Source of the DNA: Oscillospiraceae bacterium
GTDB taxonomy: Bacteria > Bacillota > Clostridia > Oscillospirales > Ruminococcaceae
Direction: 5' to 3'
DNA: 64,000 bases
Assembly: GCA_016298065.1 (NCBI GenBank)
Contig: JAEDDN010000002.1
Coordinates: forward strand, 62,001-126,000
Part shown: piece by piece, positions 42,914-51,200 of the stretch
Layout of the letters: every line of letters begins with the position of its first letter
Position numbering within the stretch: position 1 is the first letter of the stretch
Program-made: the position numbers and the translations under genes
Notes under the pieces: model-generated
Databases searched by the model: none
What the model saw: only the letters and a program-made list of their open reading frames with translations
What the model was told of the DNA's origin: nothing

Positions 42914-43207
42914 TTACCCAAACCACCTGCTCATAAAACTGTCTTTTTTACCGTAATATGAATTGCTTACAGCGTAATCGTCGATTATAATTATGTCCTC
43001 GCCTATGAGCTTTATCTGGTCCCACCTTATCCGCATATCCGAATACTTTCCCAAAAGCCCGAAAAGGCGGTATTTACCGTAGGATATAAGTGCCGTAAGC
43101 TCGGAAGTTTGAGTGTCTATTTCAACGTCGTCTACATGTCCTATTTTTATGCCGTCCTTTGCAGATACTATTTCTTTACTTCTTATATCCGAAAAGCTAC
43201 ATATCAT
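42914..43207 (-). CDS. ylmC: PRC-barrel protein of the YlmC/YmxH sporulation family
   Basis: 97 residues, a single PRC barrel: CSFSDIRSKEIVSAKDGIKIGHVDDVEID, then RIRWDQIKLIGEDIIIID. Matches the YlmC/YmxH family, small proteins conserved in spore formers with an undefined molecular role. AAGG lies before the ATG at 43207. A sigma-E-like promoter is upstream, overlapping the mutS2 stop. Confidence 0.85.
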   Translation of the reverse strand: MICSFSDIRSKEIVSAKDGIKIGHVDDVEIDTQTSELTALISYGKYRLFGLLGKYSDMRIRWDQIKLIGEDIIIIDDYAVSNSYYGKKDSFMSRWFG

Positions 43208-43238
43208 AAAAACACCTTCAACTATCGTTAGATAGTAA

Positions 43239-43268
43239 ATTATATGCTTTTTACCATATAATATATGA
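43239..43268 (-). promoter_or_regulatory. sigma-E-like promoter of ylmC
   Basis: Minus strand TCATATA (43268-43262; one mismatch to KMATATT), 15-base spacer and CATATAAT (43246-43239; one mismatch to CATACAAT). A 6-bp hairpin ACTATC/GATAGT (43221-43236) sits in the leader. Confidence 0.5.
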
Positions 43269-45650
43269 TTATTTTAAGGTAGCAATAGTAACGCCGTTTT
43301 CTCCCTCGCCAAAGGTACCCAAGCGATAATCCTTTATGCTTGAATGATACTTTAAATGTTCGCCTACCGCTTTTCTTAATACGCCTGTTCCCTTGCCGTG
43401 AATAATTGTTATGGTGTCAATATTACCCATAACGGCGTTATCTATAAACATATCGAGCTCTAAAATCGCTTCGTCGGCTGTTTTTCCTCTTATATCAAGC
43501 TCCGCAACAGAATGTCTATCCACCTTTTTGGTGACGTTTTTGACTACCTTTCCGGATACGGTATATGAGGGCTCATTTTCCAAAAGGCGCAAATTAGAAA
43601 GCTTTACCCTTGTTTTTATAATTCCTGCCTGCACCATTACGGTATCGGATTTAGCGTCGGTCTGCAAAACAACCGCCTTTTTATCTATGTCAACTATCAG
43701 CACATTATCGCCTTTTTTAAGCGCTCTTGGAAGCTTATAGCCCTTGTTTTTCTTCTCATCTACAGGGTTTGCCTCGTTATGCAGAGCATTTATTTTGCCC
43801 CTTAGCTGTGCTCTTGACGTTATTACGTTTTTTGAAAATTCTTCGCTGTCCTTTTGCTTTTTGAGCTTTTCAAGCTCGTCCATAAGGTTTTGAGAGTCTA
43901 CGGTTACCTTTTCTACCAGCCTTTGAGCCTCGTCTTTAGCCTTTTTAAGTATATTGTCCCTTTCTTCAGCGAGCTTTTTCTTTTCCTCCTCAATAATTTG
44001 AGTGCGGTTTTTATATTCGTATACCTTTTTATTATATTCGCTTAGCTTTTGTTCATATTCCTGACGTGAGGCTTCTAAGTTATCTATTACCTTTTCGAGC
44101 TTTTTATCCTGCGAAGAAATAAGCCCGCCCGCATATTCGAGTATACTCCCGTCAAGTCCAAGCCTTTTTGAAATCTCAAAGGCGTTTGATTTACCCGGTA
44201 TGCCTATTAAGAGCTTATAGGTGGGGCGCAAGGTTTTAAGGTCAAATTCACAGCACGCATTTTCAACGCCATCTGTTTCTATAGCGTAAATTTTAAGCTC
44301 GGAATAATGCGTTGTAGCGGCAACTGTGCTCTGTAAAGCTTTTAGCCTTTGCAGTATTGCGATCGCAAGCGCCGCACCTTCAACCGGATCTGTACCGGAG
44401 CCGAGCTCATCTAAAAGTATAAGAGACTTATTATCCGCCTTATCCAGTATAGACACTATGTTAGTCATATGTGCGGAAAAGGTAGATAAGCTTTGCTCAA
44501 TGCTTTGTTCATCGCCTATATCGACTAACACCTTATCAAACACCGACACCTTGCTTCCGTCGCTTACCGGTATAAGCATACCGCACATAGTCATAAGCGT
44601 TAAAAGTCCTATTGTTTTAAGCGTTACGGTTTTACCGCCTGTGTTAGGCCCTGTTACAACCAACGTTTTGTATTCGCTTCCCAAGCTTACGCTTATCGGT
44701 ACTACCTTATCCTTATCAATAAGCGGGTGGCGGGCTTTGTTTAACAGTACCTCTGAATTTGAAGTGATTTCGGGCATCATGGCTTTCATATCAGCCGCAA
44801 GGCTTGACTTTGCAAAATAAATATTAAGCGATATTATAACGTCAAAATTACTCTTTATATTTTCGCTGTTTTCACCGCAAAGTGCGCTGAGTTCATAAAG
44901 TATTCTCTCGATTTCCGCCTTTTCCTTTAGCTTTAAAACCTTTATCTCATTGTTTGCTTCAACAACGCTCATAGGCTCTATATATAAGGTTGCTCCGCTG
45001 GCAGAAGTATCGTGCACAAGACCGGGCACTTCGGATTTATGTTCAACCTTGACAGGTACAACAAACCTGCCGTTTCTTATGGTTACAATAGCGTCCTGCA
45101 ACGCCTTTTGATAGGTGGCGGAGCGTATTATTTTTTCCATATTGCTTTTTGCCTTTGCTTCGGTTGCTACAATATTTCGCCTTATACTTGCAATCTCTGC
45201 GCTTGCATAGTCGCTTACTGCGTCCTCCGATATTACAACCGAAGATATTTTTTCCTCCAGCGCTTTATTAGGCTCTAAAAGTGAAAAAATGCCCTTTAGG
45301 CTGTTATTTATTCCCTCACACTGTTTATACCATTCGCAAAGCAGTCTTGTTTGTCTTAACACTGCGTTTATATTTAAAAATGCTCTTAATGTTAAAAGTC
45401 CGCCTTTTTGCGCTATTTGCAAGCTTTCGTCAGGATTTGCAAGATTTGAAAAACTCGGTGTTCCGTATTTTGAGGAGAGTAAAAATGCGTCGTTTGTTTT
45501 TGTGATTTCGTCTTTTACTACACTCTCATTTACAAAAGGCTTTATATTAAGAGCTCTTTTTCTTGCTTCATCACAGCAGGTAAAATCCGCAAGCTTCATT
45601 AAAATCTTATCGAGCTCTAATGTTTTGCAGTATTTTTCATCTATGTGCAT
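43269..45650 (-). CDS. mutS2: MutS2 (MutSB) ATPase with Smr nuclease domain
   Basis: 793 residues from ATG 45650 (MHIDEKYCKTLELDKIL), the usual MutS2 length. The upstream in-frame stretch belongs to a conserved leader element, so the longer frame is rejected. DNA-clamp and lever helices are followed by Walker A GPNTGGKTVTLKT, Walker B LILLDELGSGTDP, a long coiled coil (about 500-620) and a C-terminal Smr domain with LDIRGK and IIHGKGTGVLR. Bacterial MutS2 suppresses recombination in Helicobacter, and in B. subtilis it acts in rescue of collided ribosomes. The mismatch-binding domain of MutS is absent. Confidence 0.95.
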   Translation of the reverse strand: MHIDEKYCKTLELDKILMKLADFTCCDEARKRALNIKPFVNESVVKDEITKTNDAFLLSSKYGTPSFSNLANPDESLQIAQKGGLLTLRAFLNINAVLRQTRLLCEWYKQCEGINNSLKGIFSLLEPNKALEEKISSVVISEDAVSDYASAEIASIRRNIVATEAKAKSNMEKIIRSATYQKALQDAIVTIRNGRFVVPVKVEHKSEVPGLVHDTSASGATLYIEPMSVVEANNEIKVLKLKEKAEIERILYELSALCGENSENIKSNFDVIISLNIYFAKSSLAADMKAMMPEITSNSEVLLNKARHPLIDKDKVVPISVSLGSEYKTLVVTGPNTGGKTVTLKTIGLLTLMTMCGMLIPVSDGSKVSVFDKVLVDIGDEQSIEQSLSTFSAHMTNIVSILDKADNKSLILLDELGSGTDPVEGAALAIAILQRLKALQSTVAATTHYSELKIYAIETDGVENACCEFDLKTLRPTYKLLIGIPGKSNAFEISKRLGLDGSILEYAGGLISSQDKKLEKVIDNLEASRQEYEQKLSEYNKKVYEYKNRTQIIEEEKKKLAEERDNILKKAKDEAQRLVEKVTVDSQNLMDELEKLKKQKDSEEFSKNVITSRAQLRGKINALHNEANPVDEKKNKGYKLPRALKKGDNVLIVDIDKKAVVLQTDAKSDTVMVQAGIIKTRVKLSNLRLLENEPSYTVSGKVVKNVTKKVDRHSVAELDIRGKTADEAILELDMFIDNAVMGNIDTITIIHGKGTGVLRKAVGEHLKYHSSIKDYRLGTFGEGENGVTIATLK

Positions 45651-45823
45651 AGTAATTCCCATAGCCTTTCTGCCCACAAATAATTCATTATAATTCACAC
45701 CTATCCTTTGCCTTGCAGGGCAGACAAGGCGTTAAGTGGGAATTATCGCCATCGCTCGTTGCCTCGCTAGCGACAAACATGAGCGGGCAATATAATCTAG
45801 TTAGTGTGAATTTTCACACTAAC
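45651..45823 (-). promoter_or_regulatory. structured leader element, copy 1 (before mutS2)
   Basis: Fills the recO-mutS2 gap. Reading the minus strand: hairpin GTTAGTGTGA/TCACACTAAC (45823-45800); a stem CGCTC plus GTT with AACGAGCG (45753-45785); hairpin GCCTTG/CAAGGC (45730-45710) whose 9-base loop holds TCTGCCC; and GGGCAGA (45675-45669), a perfect complement of that loop, 18 bases before the start codon. AATTCACAC (45812-45804) can also pair over distance with GTGTGAATT (45700-45692), competing with the first hairpin. The same architecture precedes glmM. No known riboswitch or ribozyme core was recognised. Likely cis-regulatory RNA, function unknown. Confidence 0.6.
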
Positions 45824-45829
45824 TCTCCT

Positions 45830-46591
45830 TTATATCATCTGTTTATATACGTCAAGTGATTTAAATTCTCTTTCACAATATATTTTTACATAATTTTCGG
45901 TTATAAAGTTAAGTTTCTTTAAGGAATCTTCTTTTAAATTAAAGGAAAATACCTTCTCGTCGTCAGAGTAAATTATATGTCTCATTGACTGCAGTACCGA
46001 CGCCCCAAGCGTATATTTAAACCTGATACGCTCGTCTCCGGCATCAAGCTTTCTTAAGCAGTCGTCACAAATAAGCTTTGACTCCAAGGGCAAAAAGTAC
46101 ATTTTTTCCTTTTCATACTCCTTACACTCATCGCAACACACTAAATCCGGCATAAAGCCTGCAAGCGACATACACCGAAACTCGTATATGCTCTTTAGTA
46201 AGTTCATATCCTTTTTATCATTTTCGAGCAGGTACAAGGTATTTAAAAGCAGACGTAAATAAACCCACGAGCGTTCTCCCGAAGGAGCAAGATAGCTCGT
46301 GAGGTCACAAAAATACGAAGCTAAGGCTACCTTTTTAACGTCAAGCCTTAAATCATAAAAGGAATTTATGGTTTCAGCGCTGTTTAAAACGTTATACTTT
46401 TTACCCTGAAATATGTAAAAATCGCTGTAGCAAAGTATTTGAGAAGCTCCTGCAAGCTGACTTTTAAGCTTTTTTATTCCCCTTGCAGAAACCTCTATAA
46501 GCCCATAATCCTTAGTAAGTATTGTGAGCATTTTATCACTTTCGCCTATGCTTCTTTGTTTTATTACAATACCCTGTGTTTTTATAAGCAT
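45830..46591 (-). CDS. recO: DNA repair protein RecO
   Basis: 253 residues. An N-terminal OB fold (TQGIVIKQRSIGESDKMLTILTKDYGL) and a central helical part with a four-Cys zinc finger (CCDECKEY... CDDCL, about residues 150-180) match. Helps load RecA on gapped DNA with RecFR. 17 bases after the era stop; end of the yqfC-to-recO cluster. Confidence 0.94.
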   Translation of the reverse strand: MLIKTQGIVIKQRSIGESDKMLTILTKDYGLIEVSARGIKKLKSQLAGASQILCYSDFYIFQGKKYNVLNSAETINSFYDLRLDVKKVALASYFCDLTSYLAPSGERSWVYLRLLLNTLYLLENDKKDMNLLKSIYEFRCMSLAGFMPDLVCCDECKEYEKEKMYFLPLESKLICDDCLRKLDAGDERIRFKYTLGASVLQSMRHIIYSDDEKVFSFNLKEDSLKKLNFITENYVKIYCEREFKSLDVYKQMI

Positions 46592-46608
46592 TATGCTCTC
46601 CCCGATAA

Positions 46609-47508
46609 TTATTCAGTAAAGGACAAGCCGAAATTATTTATAAGTCCGTCTCTGTTGCGCCAGTCTTCTTTAACCTTAACCCAACACTTTAAATTTACCT
46701 TAGTGTCTAAAAAAGCTTCTATATCGGCTCTTGCGCCTGAGGCAACATTTTTTAAGACCTTGCCCTGCTTGCCGATAATCATACCCTTATGAGATTGTTT
46801 TTCACAGTAAATTAAAGCGTCAATATCTATTATGTCCTTATCCTCACGGTGAGACATCTTTTCGATAACAACAGCGGTACCGTGAGGGATTTCCTGATGA
46901 AGATTAAAAAGTATCTTTTCCCTTATAAGCTCTGCGACAATCACTCTTTCGGGTTGGTCGGTAAGAGTGTCGTCCGGGAAAAAATGCACGCTGTCTATAA
47001 GAAAGCCCTCAAGCTCGGTAAGTATTTTATCAAGTCCGTCATTATTTATAACGCTTATCGGAATAACTGCCTCAAACTTATGAAGTAAAGAAAACTCTTC
47101 TATTCGCTTTATAACTTCTTTTTTATCGGCTAAAAGGTCAATTTTATTTATAATGAGTACCGACGGCAGTTTTCTTTTTTTAATGGTTTCTATTAAATTT
47201 AACTCAATTTCATTTATTTTGCCTACAGCCTCTACTACCAGCATAACAACGTCAACATCGTTTATAGAAGCGTTTACCGCTTTTACCATATTTTCGCCGA
47301 GTCTGGTACGAGCCTTATGAAGCCCCGGAGTATCTATAAATACAAACTGGTTGTCCCCTTTTGTCAATACTCCCGTTATTTTTGTTCTTGTGGTTTGTGG
47401 TTTATTGGAAACAATCGCCACCTTTTCGCCGAGCAAGGCGTTAAGTAAAGACGATTTGCCTACGTTTGCTTTTCCGACTATTGAAATAAATCCGCTTTTT
47501 TGTCCCAT
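46609..47508 (-). CDS. era: GTPase Era
   Basis: 299 residues from ATG 47508 (MGQKSGFISIVGKANVGKSS), preceded by AAAGGA; the longer frame to 47553 lacks such a site. G1 GKANVGKS, G2 TTRTKITG, G3 DTPGLH, G4 NKID. The C-terminal KH domain has HKGMIIGKQGKVLKNVASGARADIE. Binds 16S rRNA for 30S assembly. The cdd gene found before era in B. subtilis is absent. Confidence 0.96.
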   Translation of the reverse strand: MGQKSGFISIVGKANVGKSSLLNALLGEKVAIVSNKPQTTRTKITGVLTKGDNQFVFIDTPGLHKARTRLGENMVKAVNASINDVDVVMLVVEAVGKINEIELNLIETIKKRKLPSVLIINKIDLLADKKEVIKRIEEFSLLHKFEAVIPISVINNDGLDKILTELEGFLIDSVHFFPDDTLTDQPERVIVAELIREKILFNLHQEIPHGTAVVIEKMSHREDKDIIDIDALIYCEKQSHKGMIIGKQGKVLKNVASGARADIEAFLDTKVNLKCWVKVKEDWRNRDGLINNFGLSFTE

Positions 47509-47524
47509 ATTTTTTCCTTTTGAT

Positions 47525-48040
47525 TTATATTTTTTTCTTAACTGAGAACACAAAAATTACCGCTATTATAATTTCGAGGATAAATAGCGCCATAGCCCAC
47601 AAATGCGCAGTTAAAAAGCTAAAAACACCTGTGAGCTTTTTAATATCCGAAAACATAAAAAATGCTATAAAAACCGAGCATATCGCAAGGATAAGTACTG
47701 CTGCGGCGGAAACGTCCTTTGACACCTTTATAAGCCTATTATAGTCCTTGCTATAAAGGTTTAAACATGCTTCGAGCGCCGTATTAAAAAGCTCTGCGGC
47801 AATAACTGCGCCTATCGTTAATATAAGCACGGCGTACTGTAAAAAGCTTAGTCCGTAAATTATAGCAAACTCTATTACAAATACGGCGGCGCATATATGT
47901 ATTCTCATATTACGTTCATTTTTTATTGCATACCATATACCGTTAAACGCATAGGTAAAGCTCTTTAGAAGATTTAAAAATTCGTTTTTGTTTTTATAGT
48001 TGTCGGATTTTTTTAAAGAGGAGTCTGTCTTCATAAACAA
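47525..48040 (-). CDS. dgkA: Diacylglycerol/undecaprenol kinase (DgkA family)
   Basis: 171 residues. Conserved core FKYAF-like SFTYAFNGIWYAIKNERNMRIH, AAELFNTALEACLNL (Glu and Asn of the active site) and KDVSAAAVLI. In Gram-positives this enzyme phosphorylates undecaprenol to recycle the lipid carrier. The core of about 125 residues is followed by an extra hydrophobic segment (about 140-165) giving a fourth predicted helix, and about 25 polar residues precede it. Lies 8 bases after ybeY. Confidence 0.92.
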   Translation of the reverse strand: MFMKTDSSLKKSDNYKNKNEFLNLLKSFTYAFNGIWYAIKNERNMRIHICAAVFVIEFAIIYGLSFLQYAVLILTIGAVIAAELFNTALEACLNLYSKDYNRLIKVSKDVSAAAVLILAICSVFIAFFMFSDIKKLTGVFSFLTAHLWAMALFILEIIIAVIFVFSVKKKI

Positions 48041-48048
48041 TATCCCTT

Positions 48049-48549
48049 TTATTCTTCGTCTAAAACGTAGCTTGCGCCTCTGGGTATGCCGAGCTTTTGG
48101 AGTACGCCTTCTTCCTTTTCACGCATCTGCACAGCCTTTAAGCCGCCGTCCTCGTGGTCGTATCCCAAAAGATGAAACATTGAATGAACGGTTAAAAATC
48201 CGATTTCACGCTGTATGCTGTGACCGTAAAGCTCTGCCTGCTCATACGCTTTTTCAACAGATATAACTATATCGCCAAGCATAACGACATCGTCCTCAGA
48301 CGACTTTATCGTATCAGCCTCGTATAACGGGAATGATAATACGTCGGTTTCGGAATCAATGTTTCTGTATTTTTTGTTTAACTCTCTTATCTTTTCGTTA
48401 TCTACAAAGGTTACGCTTACCTCTGCCTGCTTATCTATGCCCTCGTGTTGCAGGGCGGCATTACAGCAACGTCTTACAAGCATTCTTATTCCCGAAGGAA
48501 TCTTTACCTTATTTTGACCGTTTGTAATTAAAGTTTTAACCTTACCCAT
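48049..48549 (-). CDS. ybeY: Endoribonuclease YbeY (rRNA maturation)
   Basis: 166 residues. Zinc motif HSMFHLLGYDH (His122, His126, His132), preceded by the conserved DVLSFPL and GDIVIS. Needed for 16S rRNA 3' end maturation and ribosome quality control. 2 bases after phoH; the C-terminal extension with YVLDEE is a little longer than usual. The pgpH gene (yqfF) normally between phoH and ybeY is missing. Confidence 0.95.
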   Translation of the reverse strand: MGKVKTLITNGQNKVKIPSGIRMLVRRCCNAALQHEGIDKQAEVSVTFVDNEKIRELNKKYRNIDSETDVLSFPLYEADTIKSSEDDVVMLGDIVISVEKAYEQAELYGHSIQREIGFLTVHSMFHLLGYDHEDGGLKAVQMREKEEGVLQKLGIPRGASYVLDEE

Positions 48550-48551
48550 TA

Positions 48552-49526
48552 TTACTTCCCCTTTCCTTCTTCGTAATACTTCTCATACGCTTTTATTATA
48601 TCCTGAACTATACGGCTTCTGATAACGTCCTTATCGGTAAACCGAAGTGTTTTTATGCCTTCTACATTTTTTAAGATTTTAAGCACCTCTACAAGCCCCG
48701 AACGCTTGTTGCTCGGCAGGTCTATCTGCGTTATGTCGCCTGTAACTACTGCCTTGGAATTATATCCGAGACGGGTTAAAAACATCTTCATTTGCTCGAC
48801 GGTGGTGTTTTGCGCCTCGTCTAAAATAATAAAGGAATCGTTAAGCGTCCTTCCCCTCATATATGCCAAAGGCGCTACCTCAATGCTTCCCTTTTCAAGA
48901 CAACGCTGAAAGCTGTCCTCGCCTAACATCTCAAATAATGCATCGTATAAAGGTCTCAAATACGGGTCTACCTTTGTCTGTAAATCTCCCGGCAAAAAGC
49001 CTAGGCTTTCGCCCGCTTCAACTGCAGGACGTGTCAAGATAATGCGCTCTACCTCCTGTGATTTATAAGCCTTTACCGCCATCGCCACGGCAAGATAGGT
49101 TTTACCTGTTCCGGCAGGACCTACGCCGAATATTACCGTGTTATTTTTTATATATTCGACATACTTCTTTTGCCCTATCGTTTTGGGCTTTACCGGTCTG
49201 CCCGACGAGGTTATACATATACAGTCCGAAGCCGTAAGCTCTTTAACTTTTGATAAATCGTCGTCGTTTTCCGCTACACTCATAACATAGCGCAAGGTCT
49301 GTTCGGATATGCTTTCACCCTTTTTAAGTAAAAGTATAAGCCCTTCGATAACCTTTGTAGCTTTTTCGGCGTCGGGCATTTCGCCGTATATTTTAATTAT
49401 ACCATCTCTGTTTACAACGTTTACGTTATACTCTTTTTCGATAATTTTTATGTTTTCATCAAAACTTCCGAAAATACTGTATATATAATCGTCGTCTTTT
49501 ATCTCAACTATTTTTTCTATCACCAA
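48552..49526 (-). CDS. phoH: PhoH-family ATPase
   Basis: 324 residues. P-loop GVGPAGTGKTYLAVAMA (about 134-150), then TRPAVEAGE, LGFLPGDL, DEAQNTT (Walker B) and VTGDITQIDLP, as in the RNA-helicase-like PhoH ATPase. The N-terminal 100 residues form a KH-like part. Starts at TTG 49526 or the next codon GTG 49523; AAGGAG fits the GTG best. Own promoter and hairpin leader although in the yqfC cluster. Confidence 0.94.
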   Translation of the reverse strand: MVIEKIVEIKDDDYIYSIFGSFDENIKIIEKEYNVNVVNRDGIIKIYGEMPDAEKATKVIEGLILLLKKGESISEQTLRYVMSVAENDDDLSKVKELTASDCICITSSGRPVKPKTIGQKKYVEYIKNNTVIFGVGPAGTGKTYLAVAMAVKAYKSQEVERIILTRPAVEAGESLGFLPGDLQTKVDPYLRPLYDALFEMLGEDSFQRCLEKGSIEVAPLAYMRGRTLNDSFIILDEAQNTTVEQMKMFLTRLGYNSKAVVTGDITQIDLPSNKRSGLVEVLKILKNVEGIKTLRFTDKDVIRSRIVQDIIKAYEKYYEEGKGK

Positions 49527-49559
49527 AGCGCTCCTTATGAGAAATATTTAATAACATCT

Positions 49560-49598
49560 GTTTGCACCAAAGGTGCAGACTAAACTAAGGTTATTATA
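49560..49598 (-). promoter_or_regulatory. phoH promoter -10 and 5' leader hairpin
   Basis: Minus strand TATAAT (49598-49593) with TG one base upstream (extended -10) but only a poor -35 (GTTACT at 17 bases). From about six bases after the predicted start the leader forms TGCACC-TTT-GGTGCA (49577-49563), a likely 5' stabilising hairpin. Confidence 0.5.
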
Positions 49599-49651
49599 AC
49601 ACATTTTCACATTTAAGTAACTATCATTTTAAACAAAAATATTAAAATTGT

Positions 49652-50827
49652 TTACTGATTGACGTAAATTTTTATCTCTTTTGCAATATCTTCACAGCAG
49701 GTATACTCCTTTGTAATGCTGTAAACTCCGTTTGATACCTTTTCAAATTTTTGTTCTTTTACTATTTCTACGTCGCAAAGCTCTGTTTTTTCATATTCCT
49801 TAAAGTAATTTAATATTATATCCTTTGCTTCCTTTTGAGTATATTCCTTCTTTTGAATGTCAAAAAAGCGGTAACTTGTCTTGGTTATACCAAAAGGCAT
49901 TTCCTTGCCGAACAAAACAAGTGACGAATACCTACTGTCAACGTCGCAGTTTTTATCTGACAAATCGGTTATGTAGCACGGAATACCTATTCCAAAGAAA
50001 TTTAATATATATCTGTTTTTTTCCTCTTGAGTATAGATTTTTTCCTCGTTATTAAGCGCAAAGGTTATAGTGTGGCTTCTTTGAGTCTGAGCGATTATTT
50101 TAGCCTTTGAATGAACATAACGCACATTTCCCAACGAGTCCTCTATTACGCCGTTTACCAGCAAATCCCCTTCGTTTACCACTTCGTTTATTCCCACGGC
50201 TTTATTGCCCTCGTATGCGTTTACGCTTAATATTATTCCCGCTTTTTTTGCAACTATGTTGCAAGGCTCTTCCTCCGGCACGGTTTTTAACATATCCTTT
50301 TGAGTAAGCTCAACGTATATTTTAGTACCCTTTAAATTAAAGGTAAGCCAGGTGATATTATTTGAGCGTGCGAGTATTTTTTCTCTTGCGTTTTCAAGCT
50401 CCATATCGGGAATAAAAGAGCCTATTTTTATATTTTCAAGTCTCATTTCCTCTAATACATACTGCTTTGTTTTTTCGTCACAGCCGTTTATCTGAATACT
50501 CCATACAAAAAACTGAGTAAAAATAAGAAAAAGCGCAAATATACCCAAGCCGACCAAAAGTCCTATTCTTTTACGGTAAGGTCTTATTTTAAACGGCAAC
50601 CCCCTTTTTTCTACAACACGCACCTTTATTCCGAGATTTTTAGAAAGTTTTGCAAGCTTTCTGTAATTATGCGCAAAGGTATAGCCCTCAAATTCCCCGT
50701 TTATATTTTTTATATCCCAAATATGTATGTTATTTTTCCTTGTATTTACAAGCCCCGACAGCTTGTAGCCCTGAGCTTTAAACTTTACATTTCCCAACAA
50801 ATAACGTACAAGTTTTATATAAACCAC
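49652..50827 (-). CDS. yqfD: Sporulation protein YqfD
   Basis: 391 residues. Basic N-terminal region, one membrane helix at about 94-113 (LLVGLGIFALFLIFTQFFVWSI), then a large external part with repeated beta-rich modules (QINGCDEKTKQYVLEEMRLENIKIGSFI; VNEGDLLVNGVIE). Matches YqfD, required for sporulation in the mother cell; the mechanism is unknown. Follows yqfC by 21 bases. Confidence 0.92.
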   Translation of the reverse strand: MVYIKLVRYLLGNVKFKAQGYKLSGLVNTRKNNIHIWDIKNINGEFEGYTFAHNYRKLAKLSKNLGIKVRVVEKRGLPFKIRPYRKRIGLLVGLGIFALFLIFTQFFVWSIQINGCDEKTKQYVLEEMRLENIKIGSFIPDMELENAREKILARSNNITWLTFNLKGTKIYVELTQKDMLKTVPEEEPCNIVAKKAGIILSVNAYEGNKAVGINEVVNEGDLLVNGVIEDSLGNVRYVHSKAKIIAQTQRSHTITFALNNEEKIYTQEEKNRYILNFFGIGIPCYITDLSDKNCDVDSRYSSLVLFGKEMPFGITKTSYRFFDIQKKEYTQKEAKDIILNYFKEYEKTELCDVEIVKEQKFEKVSNGVYSITKEYTCCEDIAKEIKIYVNQ

Positions 50828-50848
50828 TCTTATTCCCTCTTTTCCGAT

Positions 50849-51103
50849 TTATAGCTTTATATACTCAACTCTTGTGATTATTCCGTCTATCGTTATGTTT
50901 TCGGGTGATAGATATTTAAGGTCTATGCTATCCCCGTAAATTTTAATTAGCAATTCCCCGGACTTAACGCTTATGTATTCGTCGGTATACTCGTCTATAA
51001 GCAGTTTCCCCTCTATTATGAGCTTTTTATTCTGCTCGGTCTGAACTATGGGATAAGATGTCTTTATATCGCTCATCAGGTTAATATCTTTTATTTTTTT
51101 CAT
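50849..51103 (-). CDS. yqfC: Sporulation protein YqfC
   Basis: 84 residues, beta-rich, with conserved KLIIEGKLLIDEYTDEYISVKSGE and LKYLSPENITIDGIITRVEY. YabP/YqfC family, mother-cell sporulation proteins that act with YqfD. GGAGGGC is 6 bases before the ATG. First gene of yqfC-yqfD, divergent from ylbJ. Confidence 0.9.
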   Translation of the reverse strand: MKKIKDINLMSDIKTSYPIVQTEQNKKLIIEGKLLIDEYTDEYISVKSGELLIKIYGDSIDLKYLSPENITIDGIITRVEYIKL

Positions 51104-51141
51104 ATAGCCCTCCGCTTTTGTGTAAATATTTATTCACTAAA

Positions 51142-51170
51142 ATATATTATTTTGCGTTTTAGCATATACA
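51142..51170 (+). promoter_or_regulatory. possible sigma-E promoter of ylbJ
   Basis: Plus strand ATATATT (51142-51148; five of seven to KMATATT), 14-base spacer and CATATACA (51163-51170; CATA core). ylbJ is sigma-E controlled in B. subtilis. No good sigma-A hexamers are seen in this divergent gap. Confidence 0.4.
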
Positions 51171-51200
51171 TATTATCAGTATCCGAAGGGGAGTTTTTTG

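Noticed and set aside
45797..45817. Possible leader peptide (GTG, six codons) after AAGGAG at the start of the mutS2 leader
   Set aside because: The ribosome binding site and spacing are good, but the equivalent GTG in the glmM copy has no such site and a different length, so a peptide-based attenuator is not supported by both copies.
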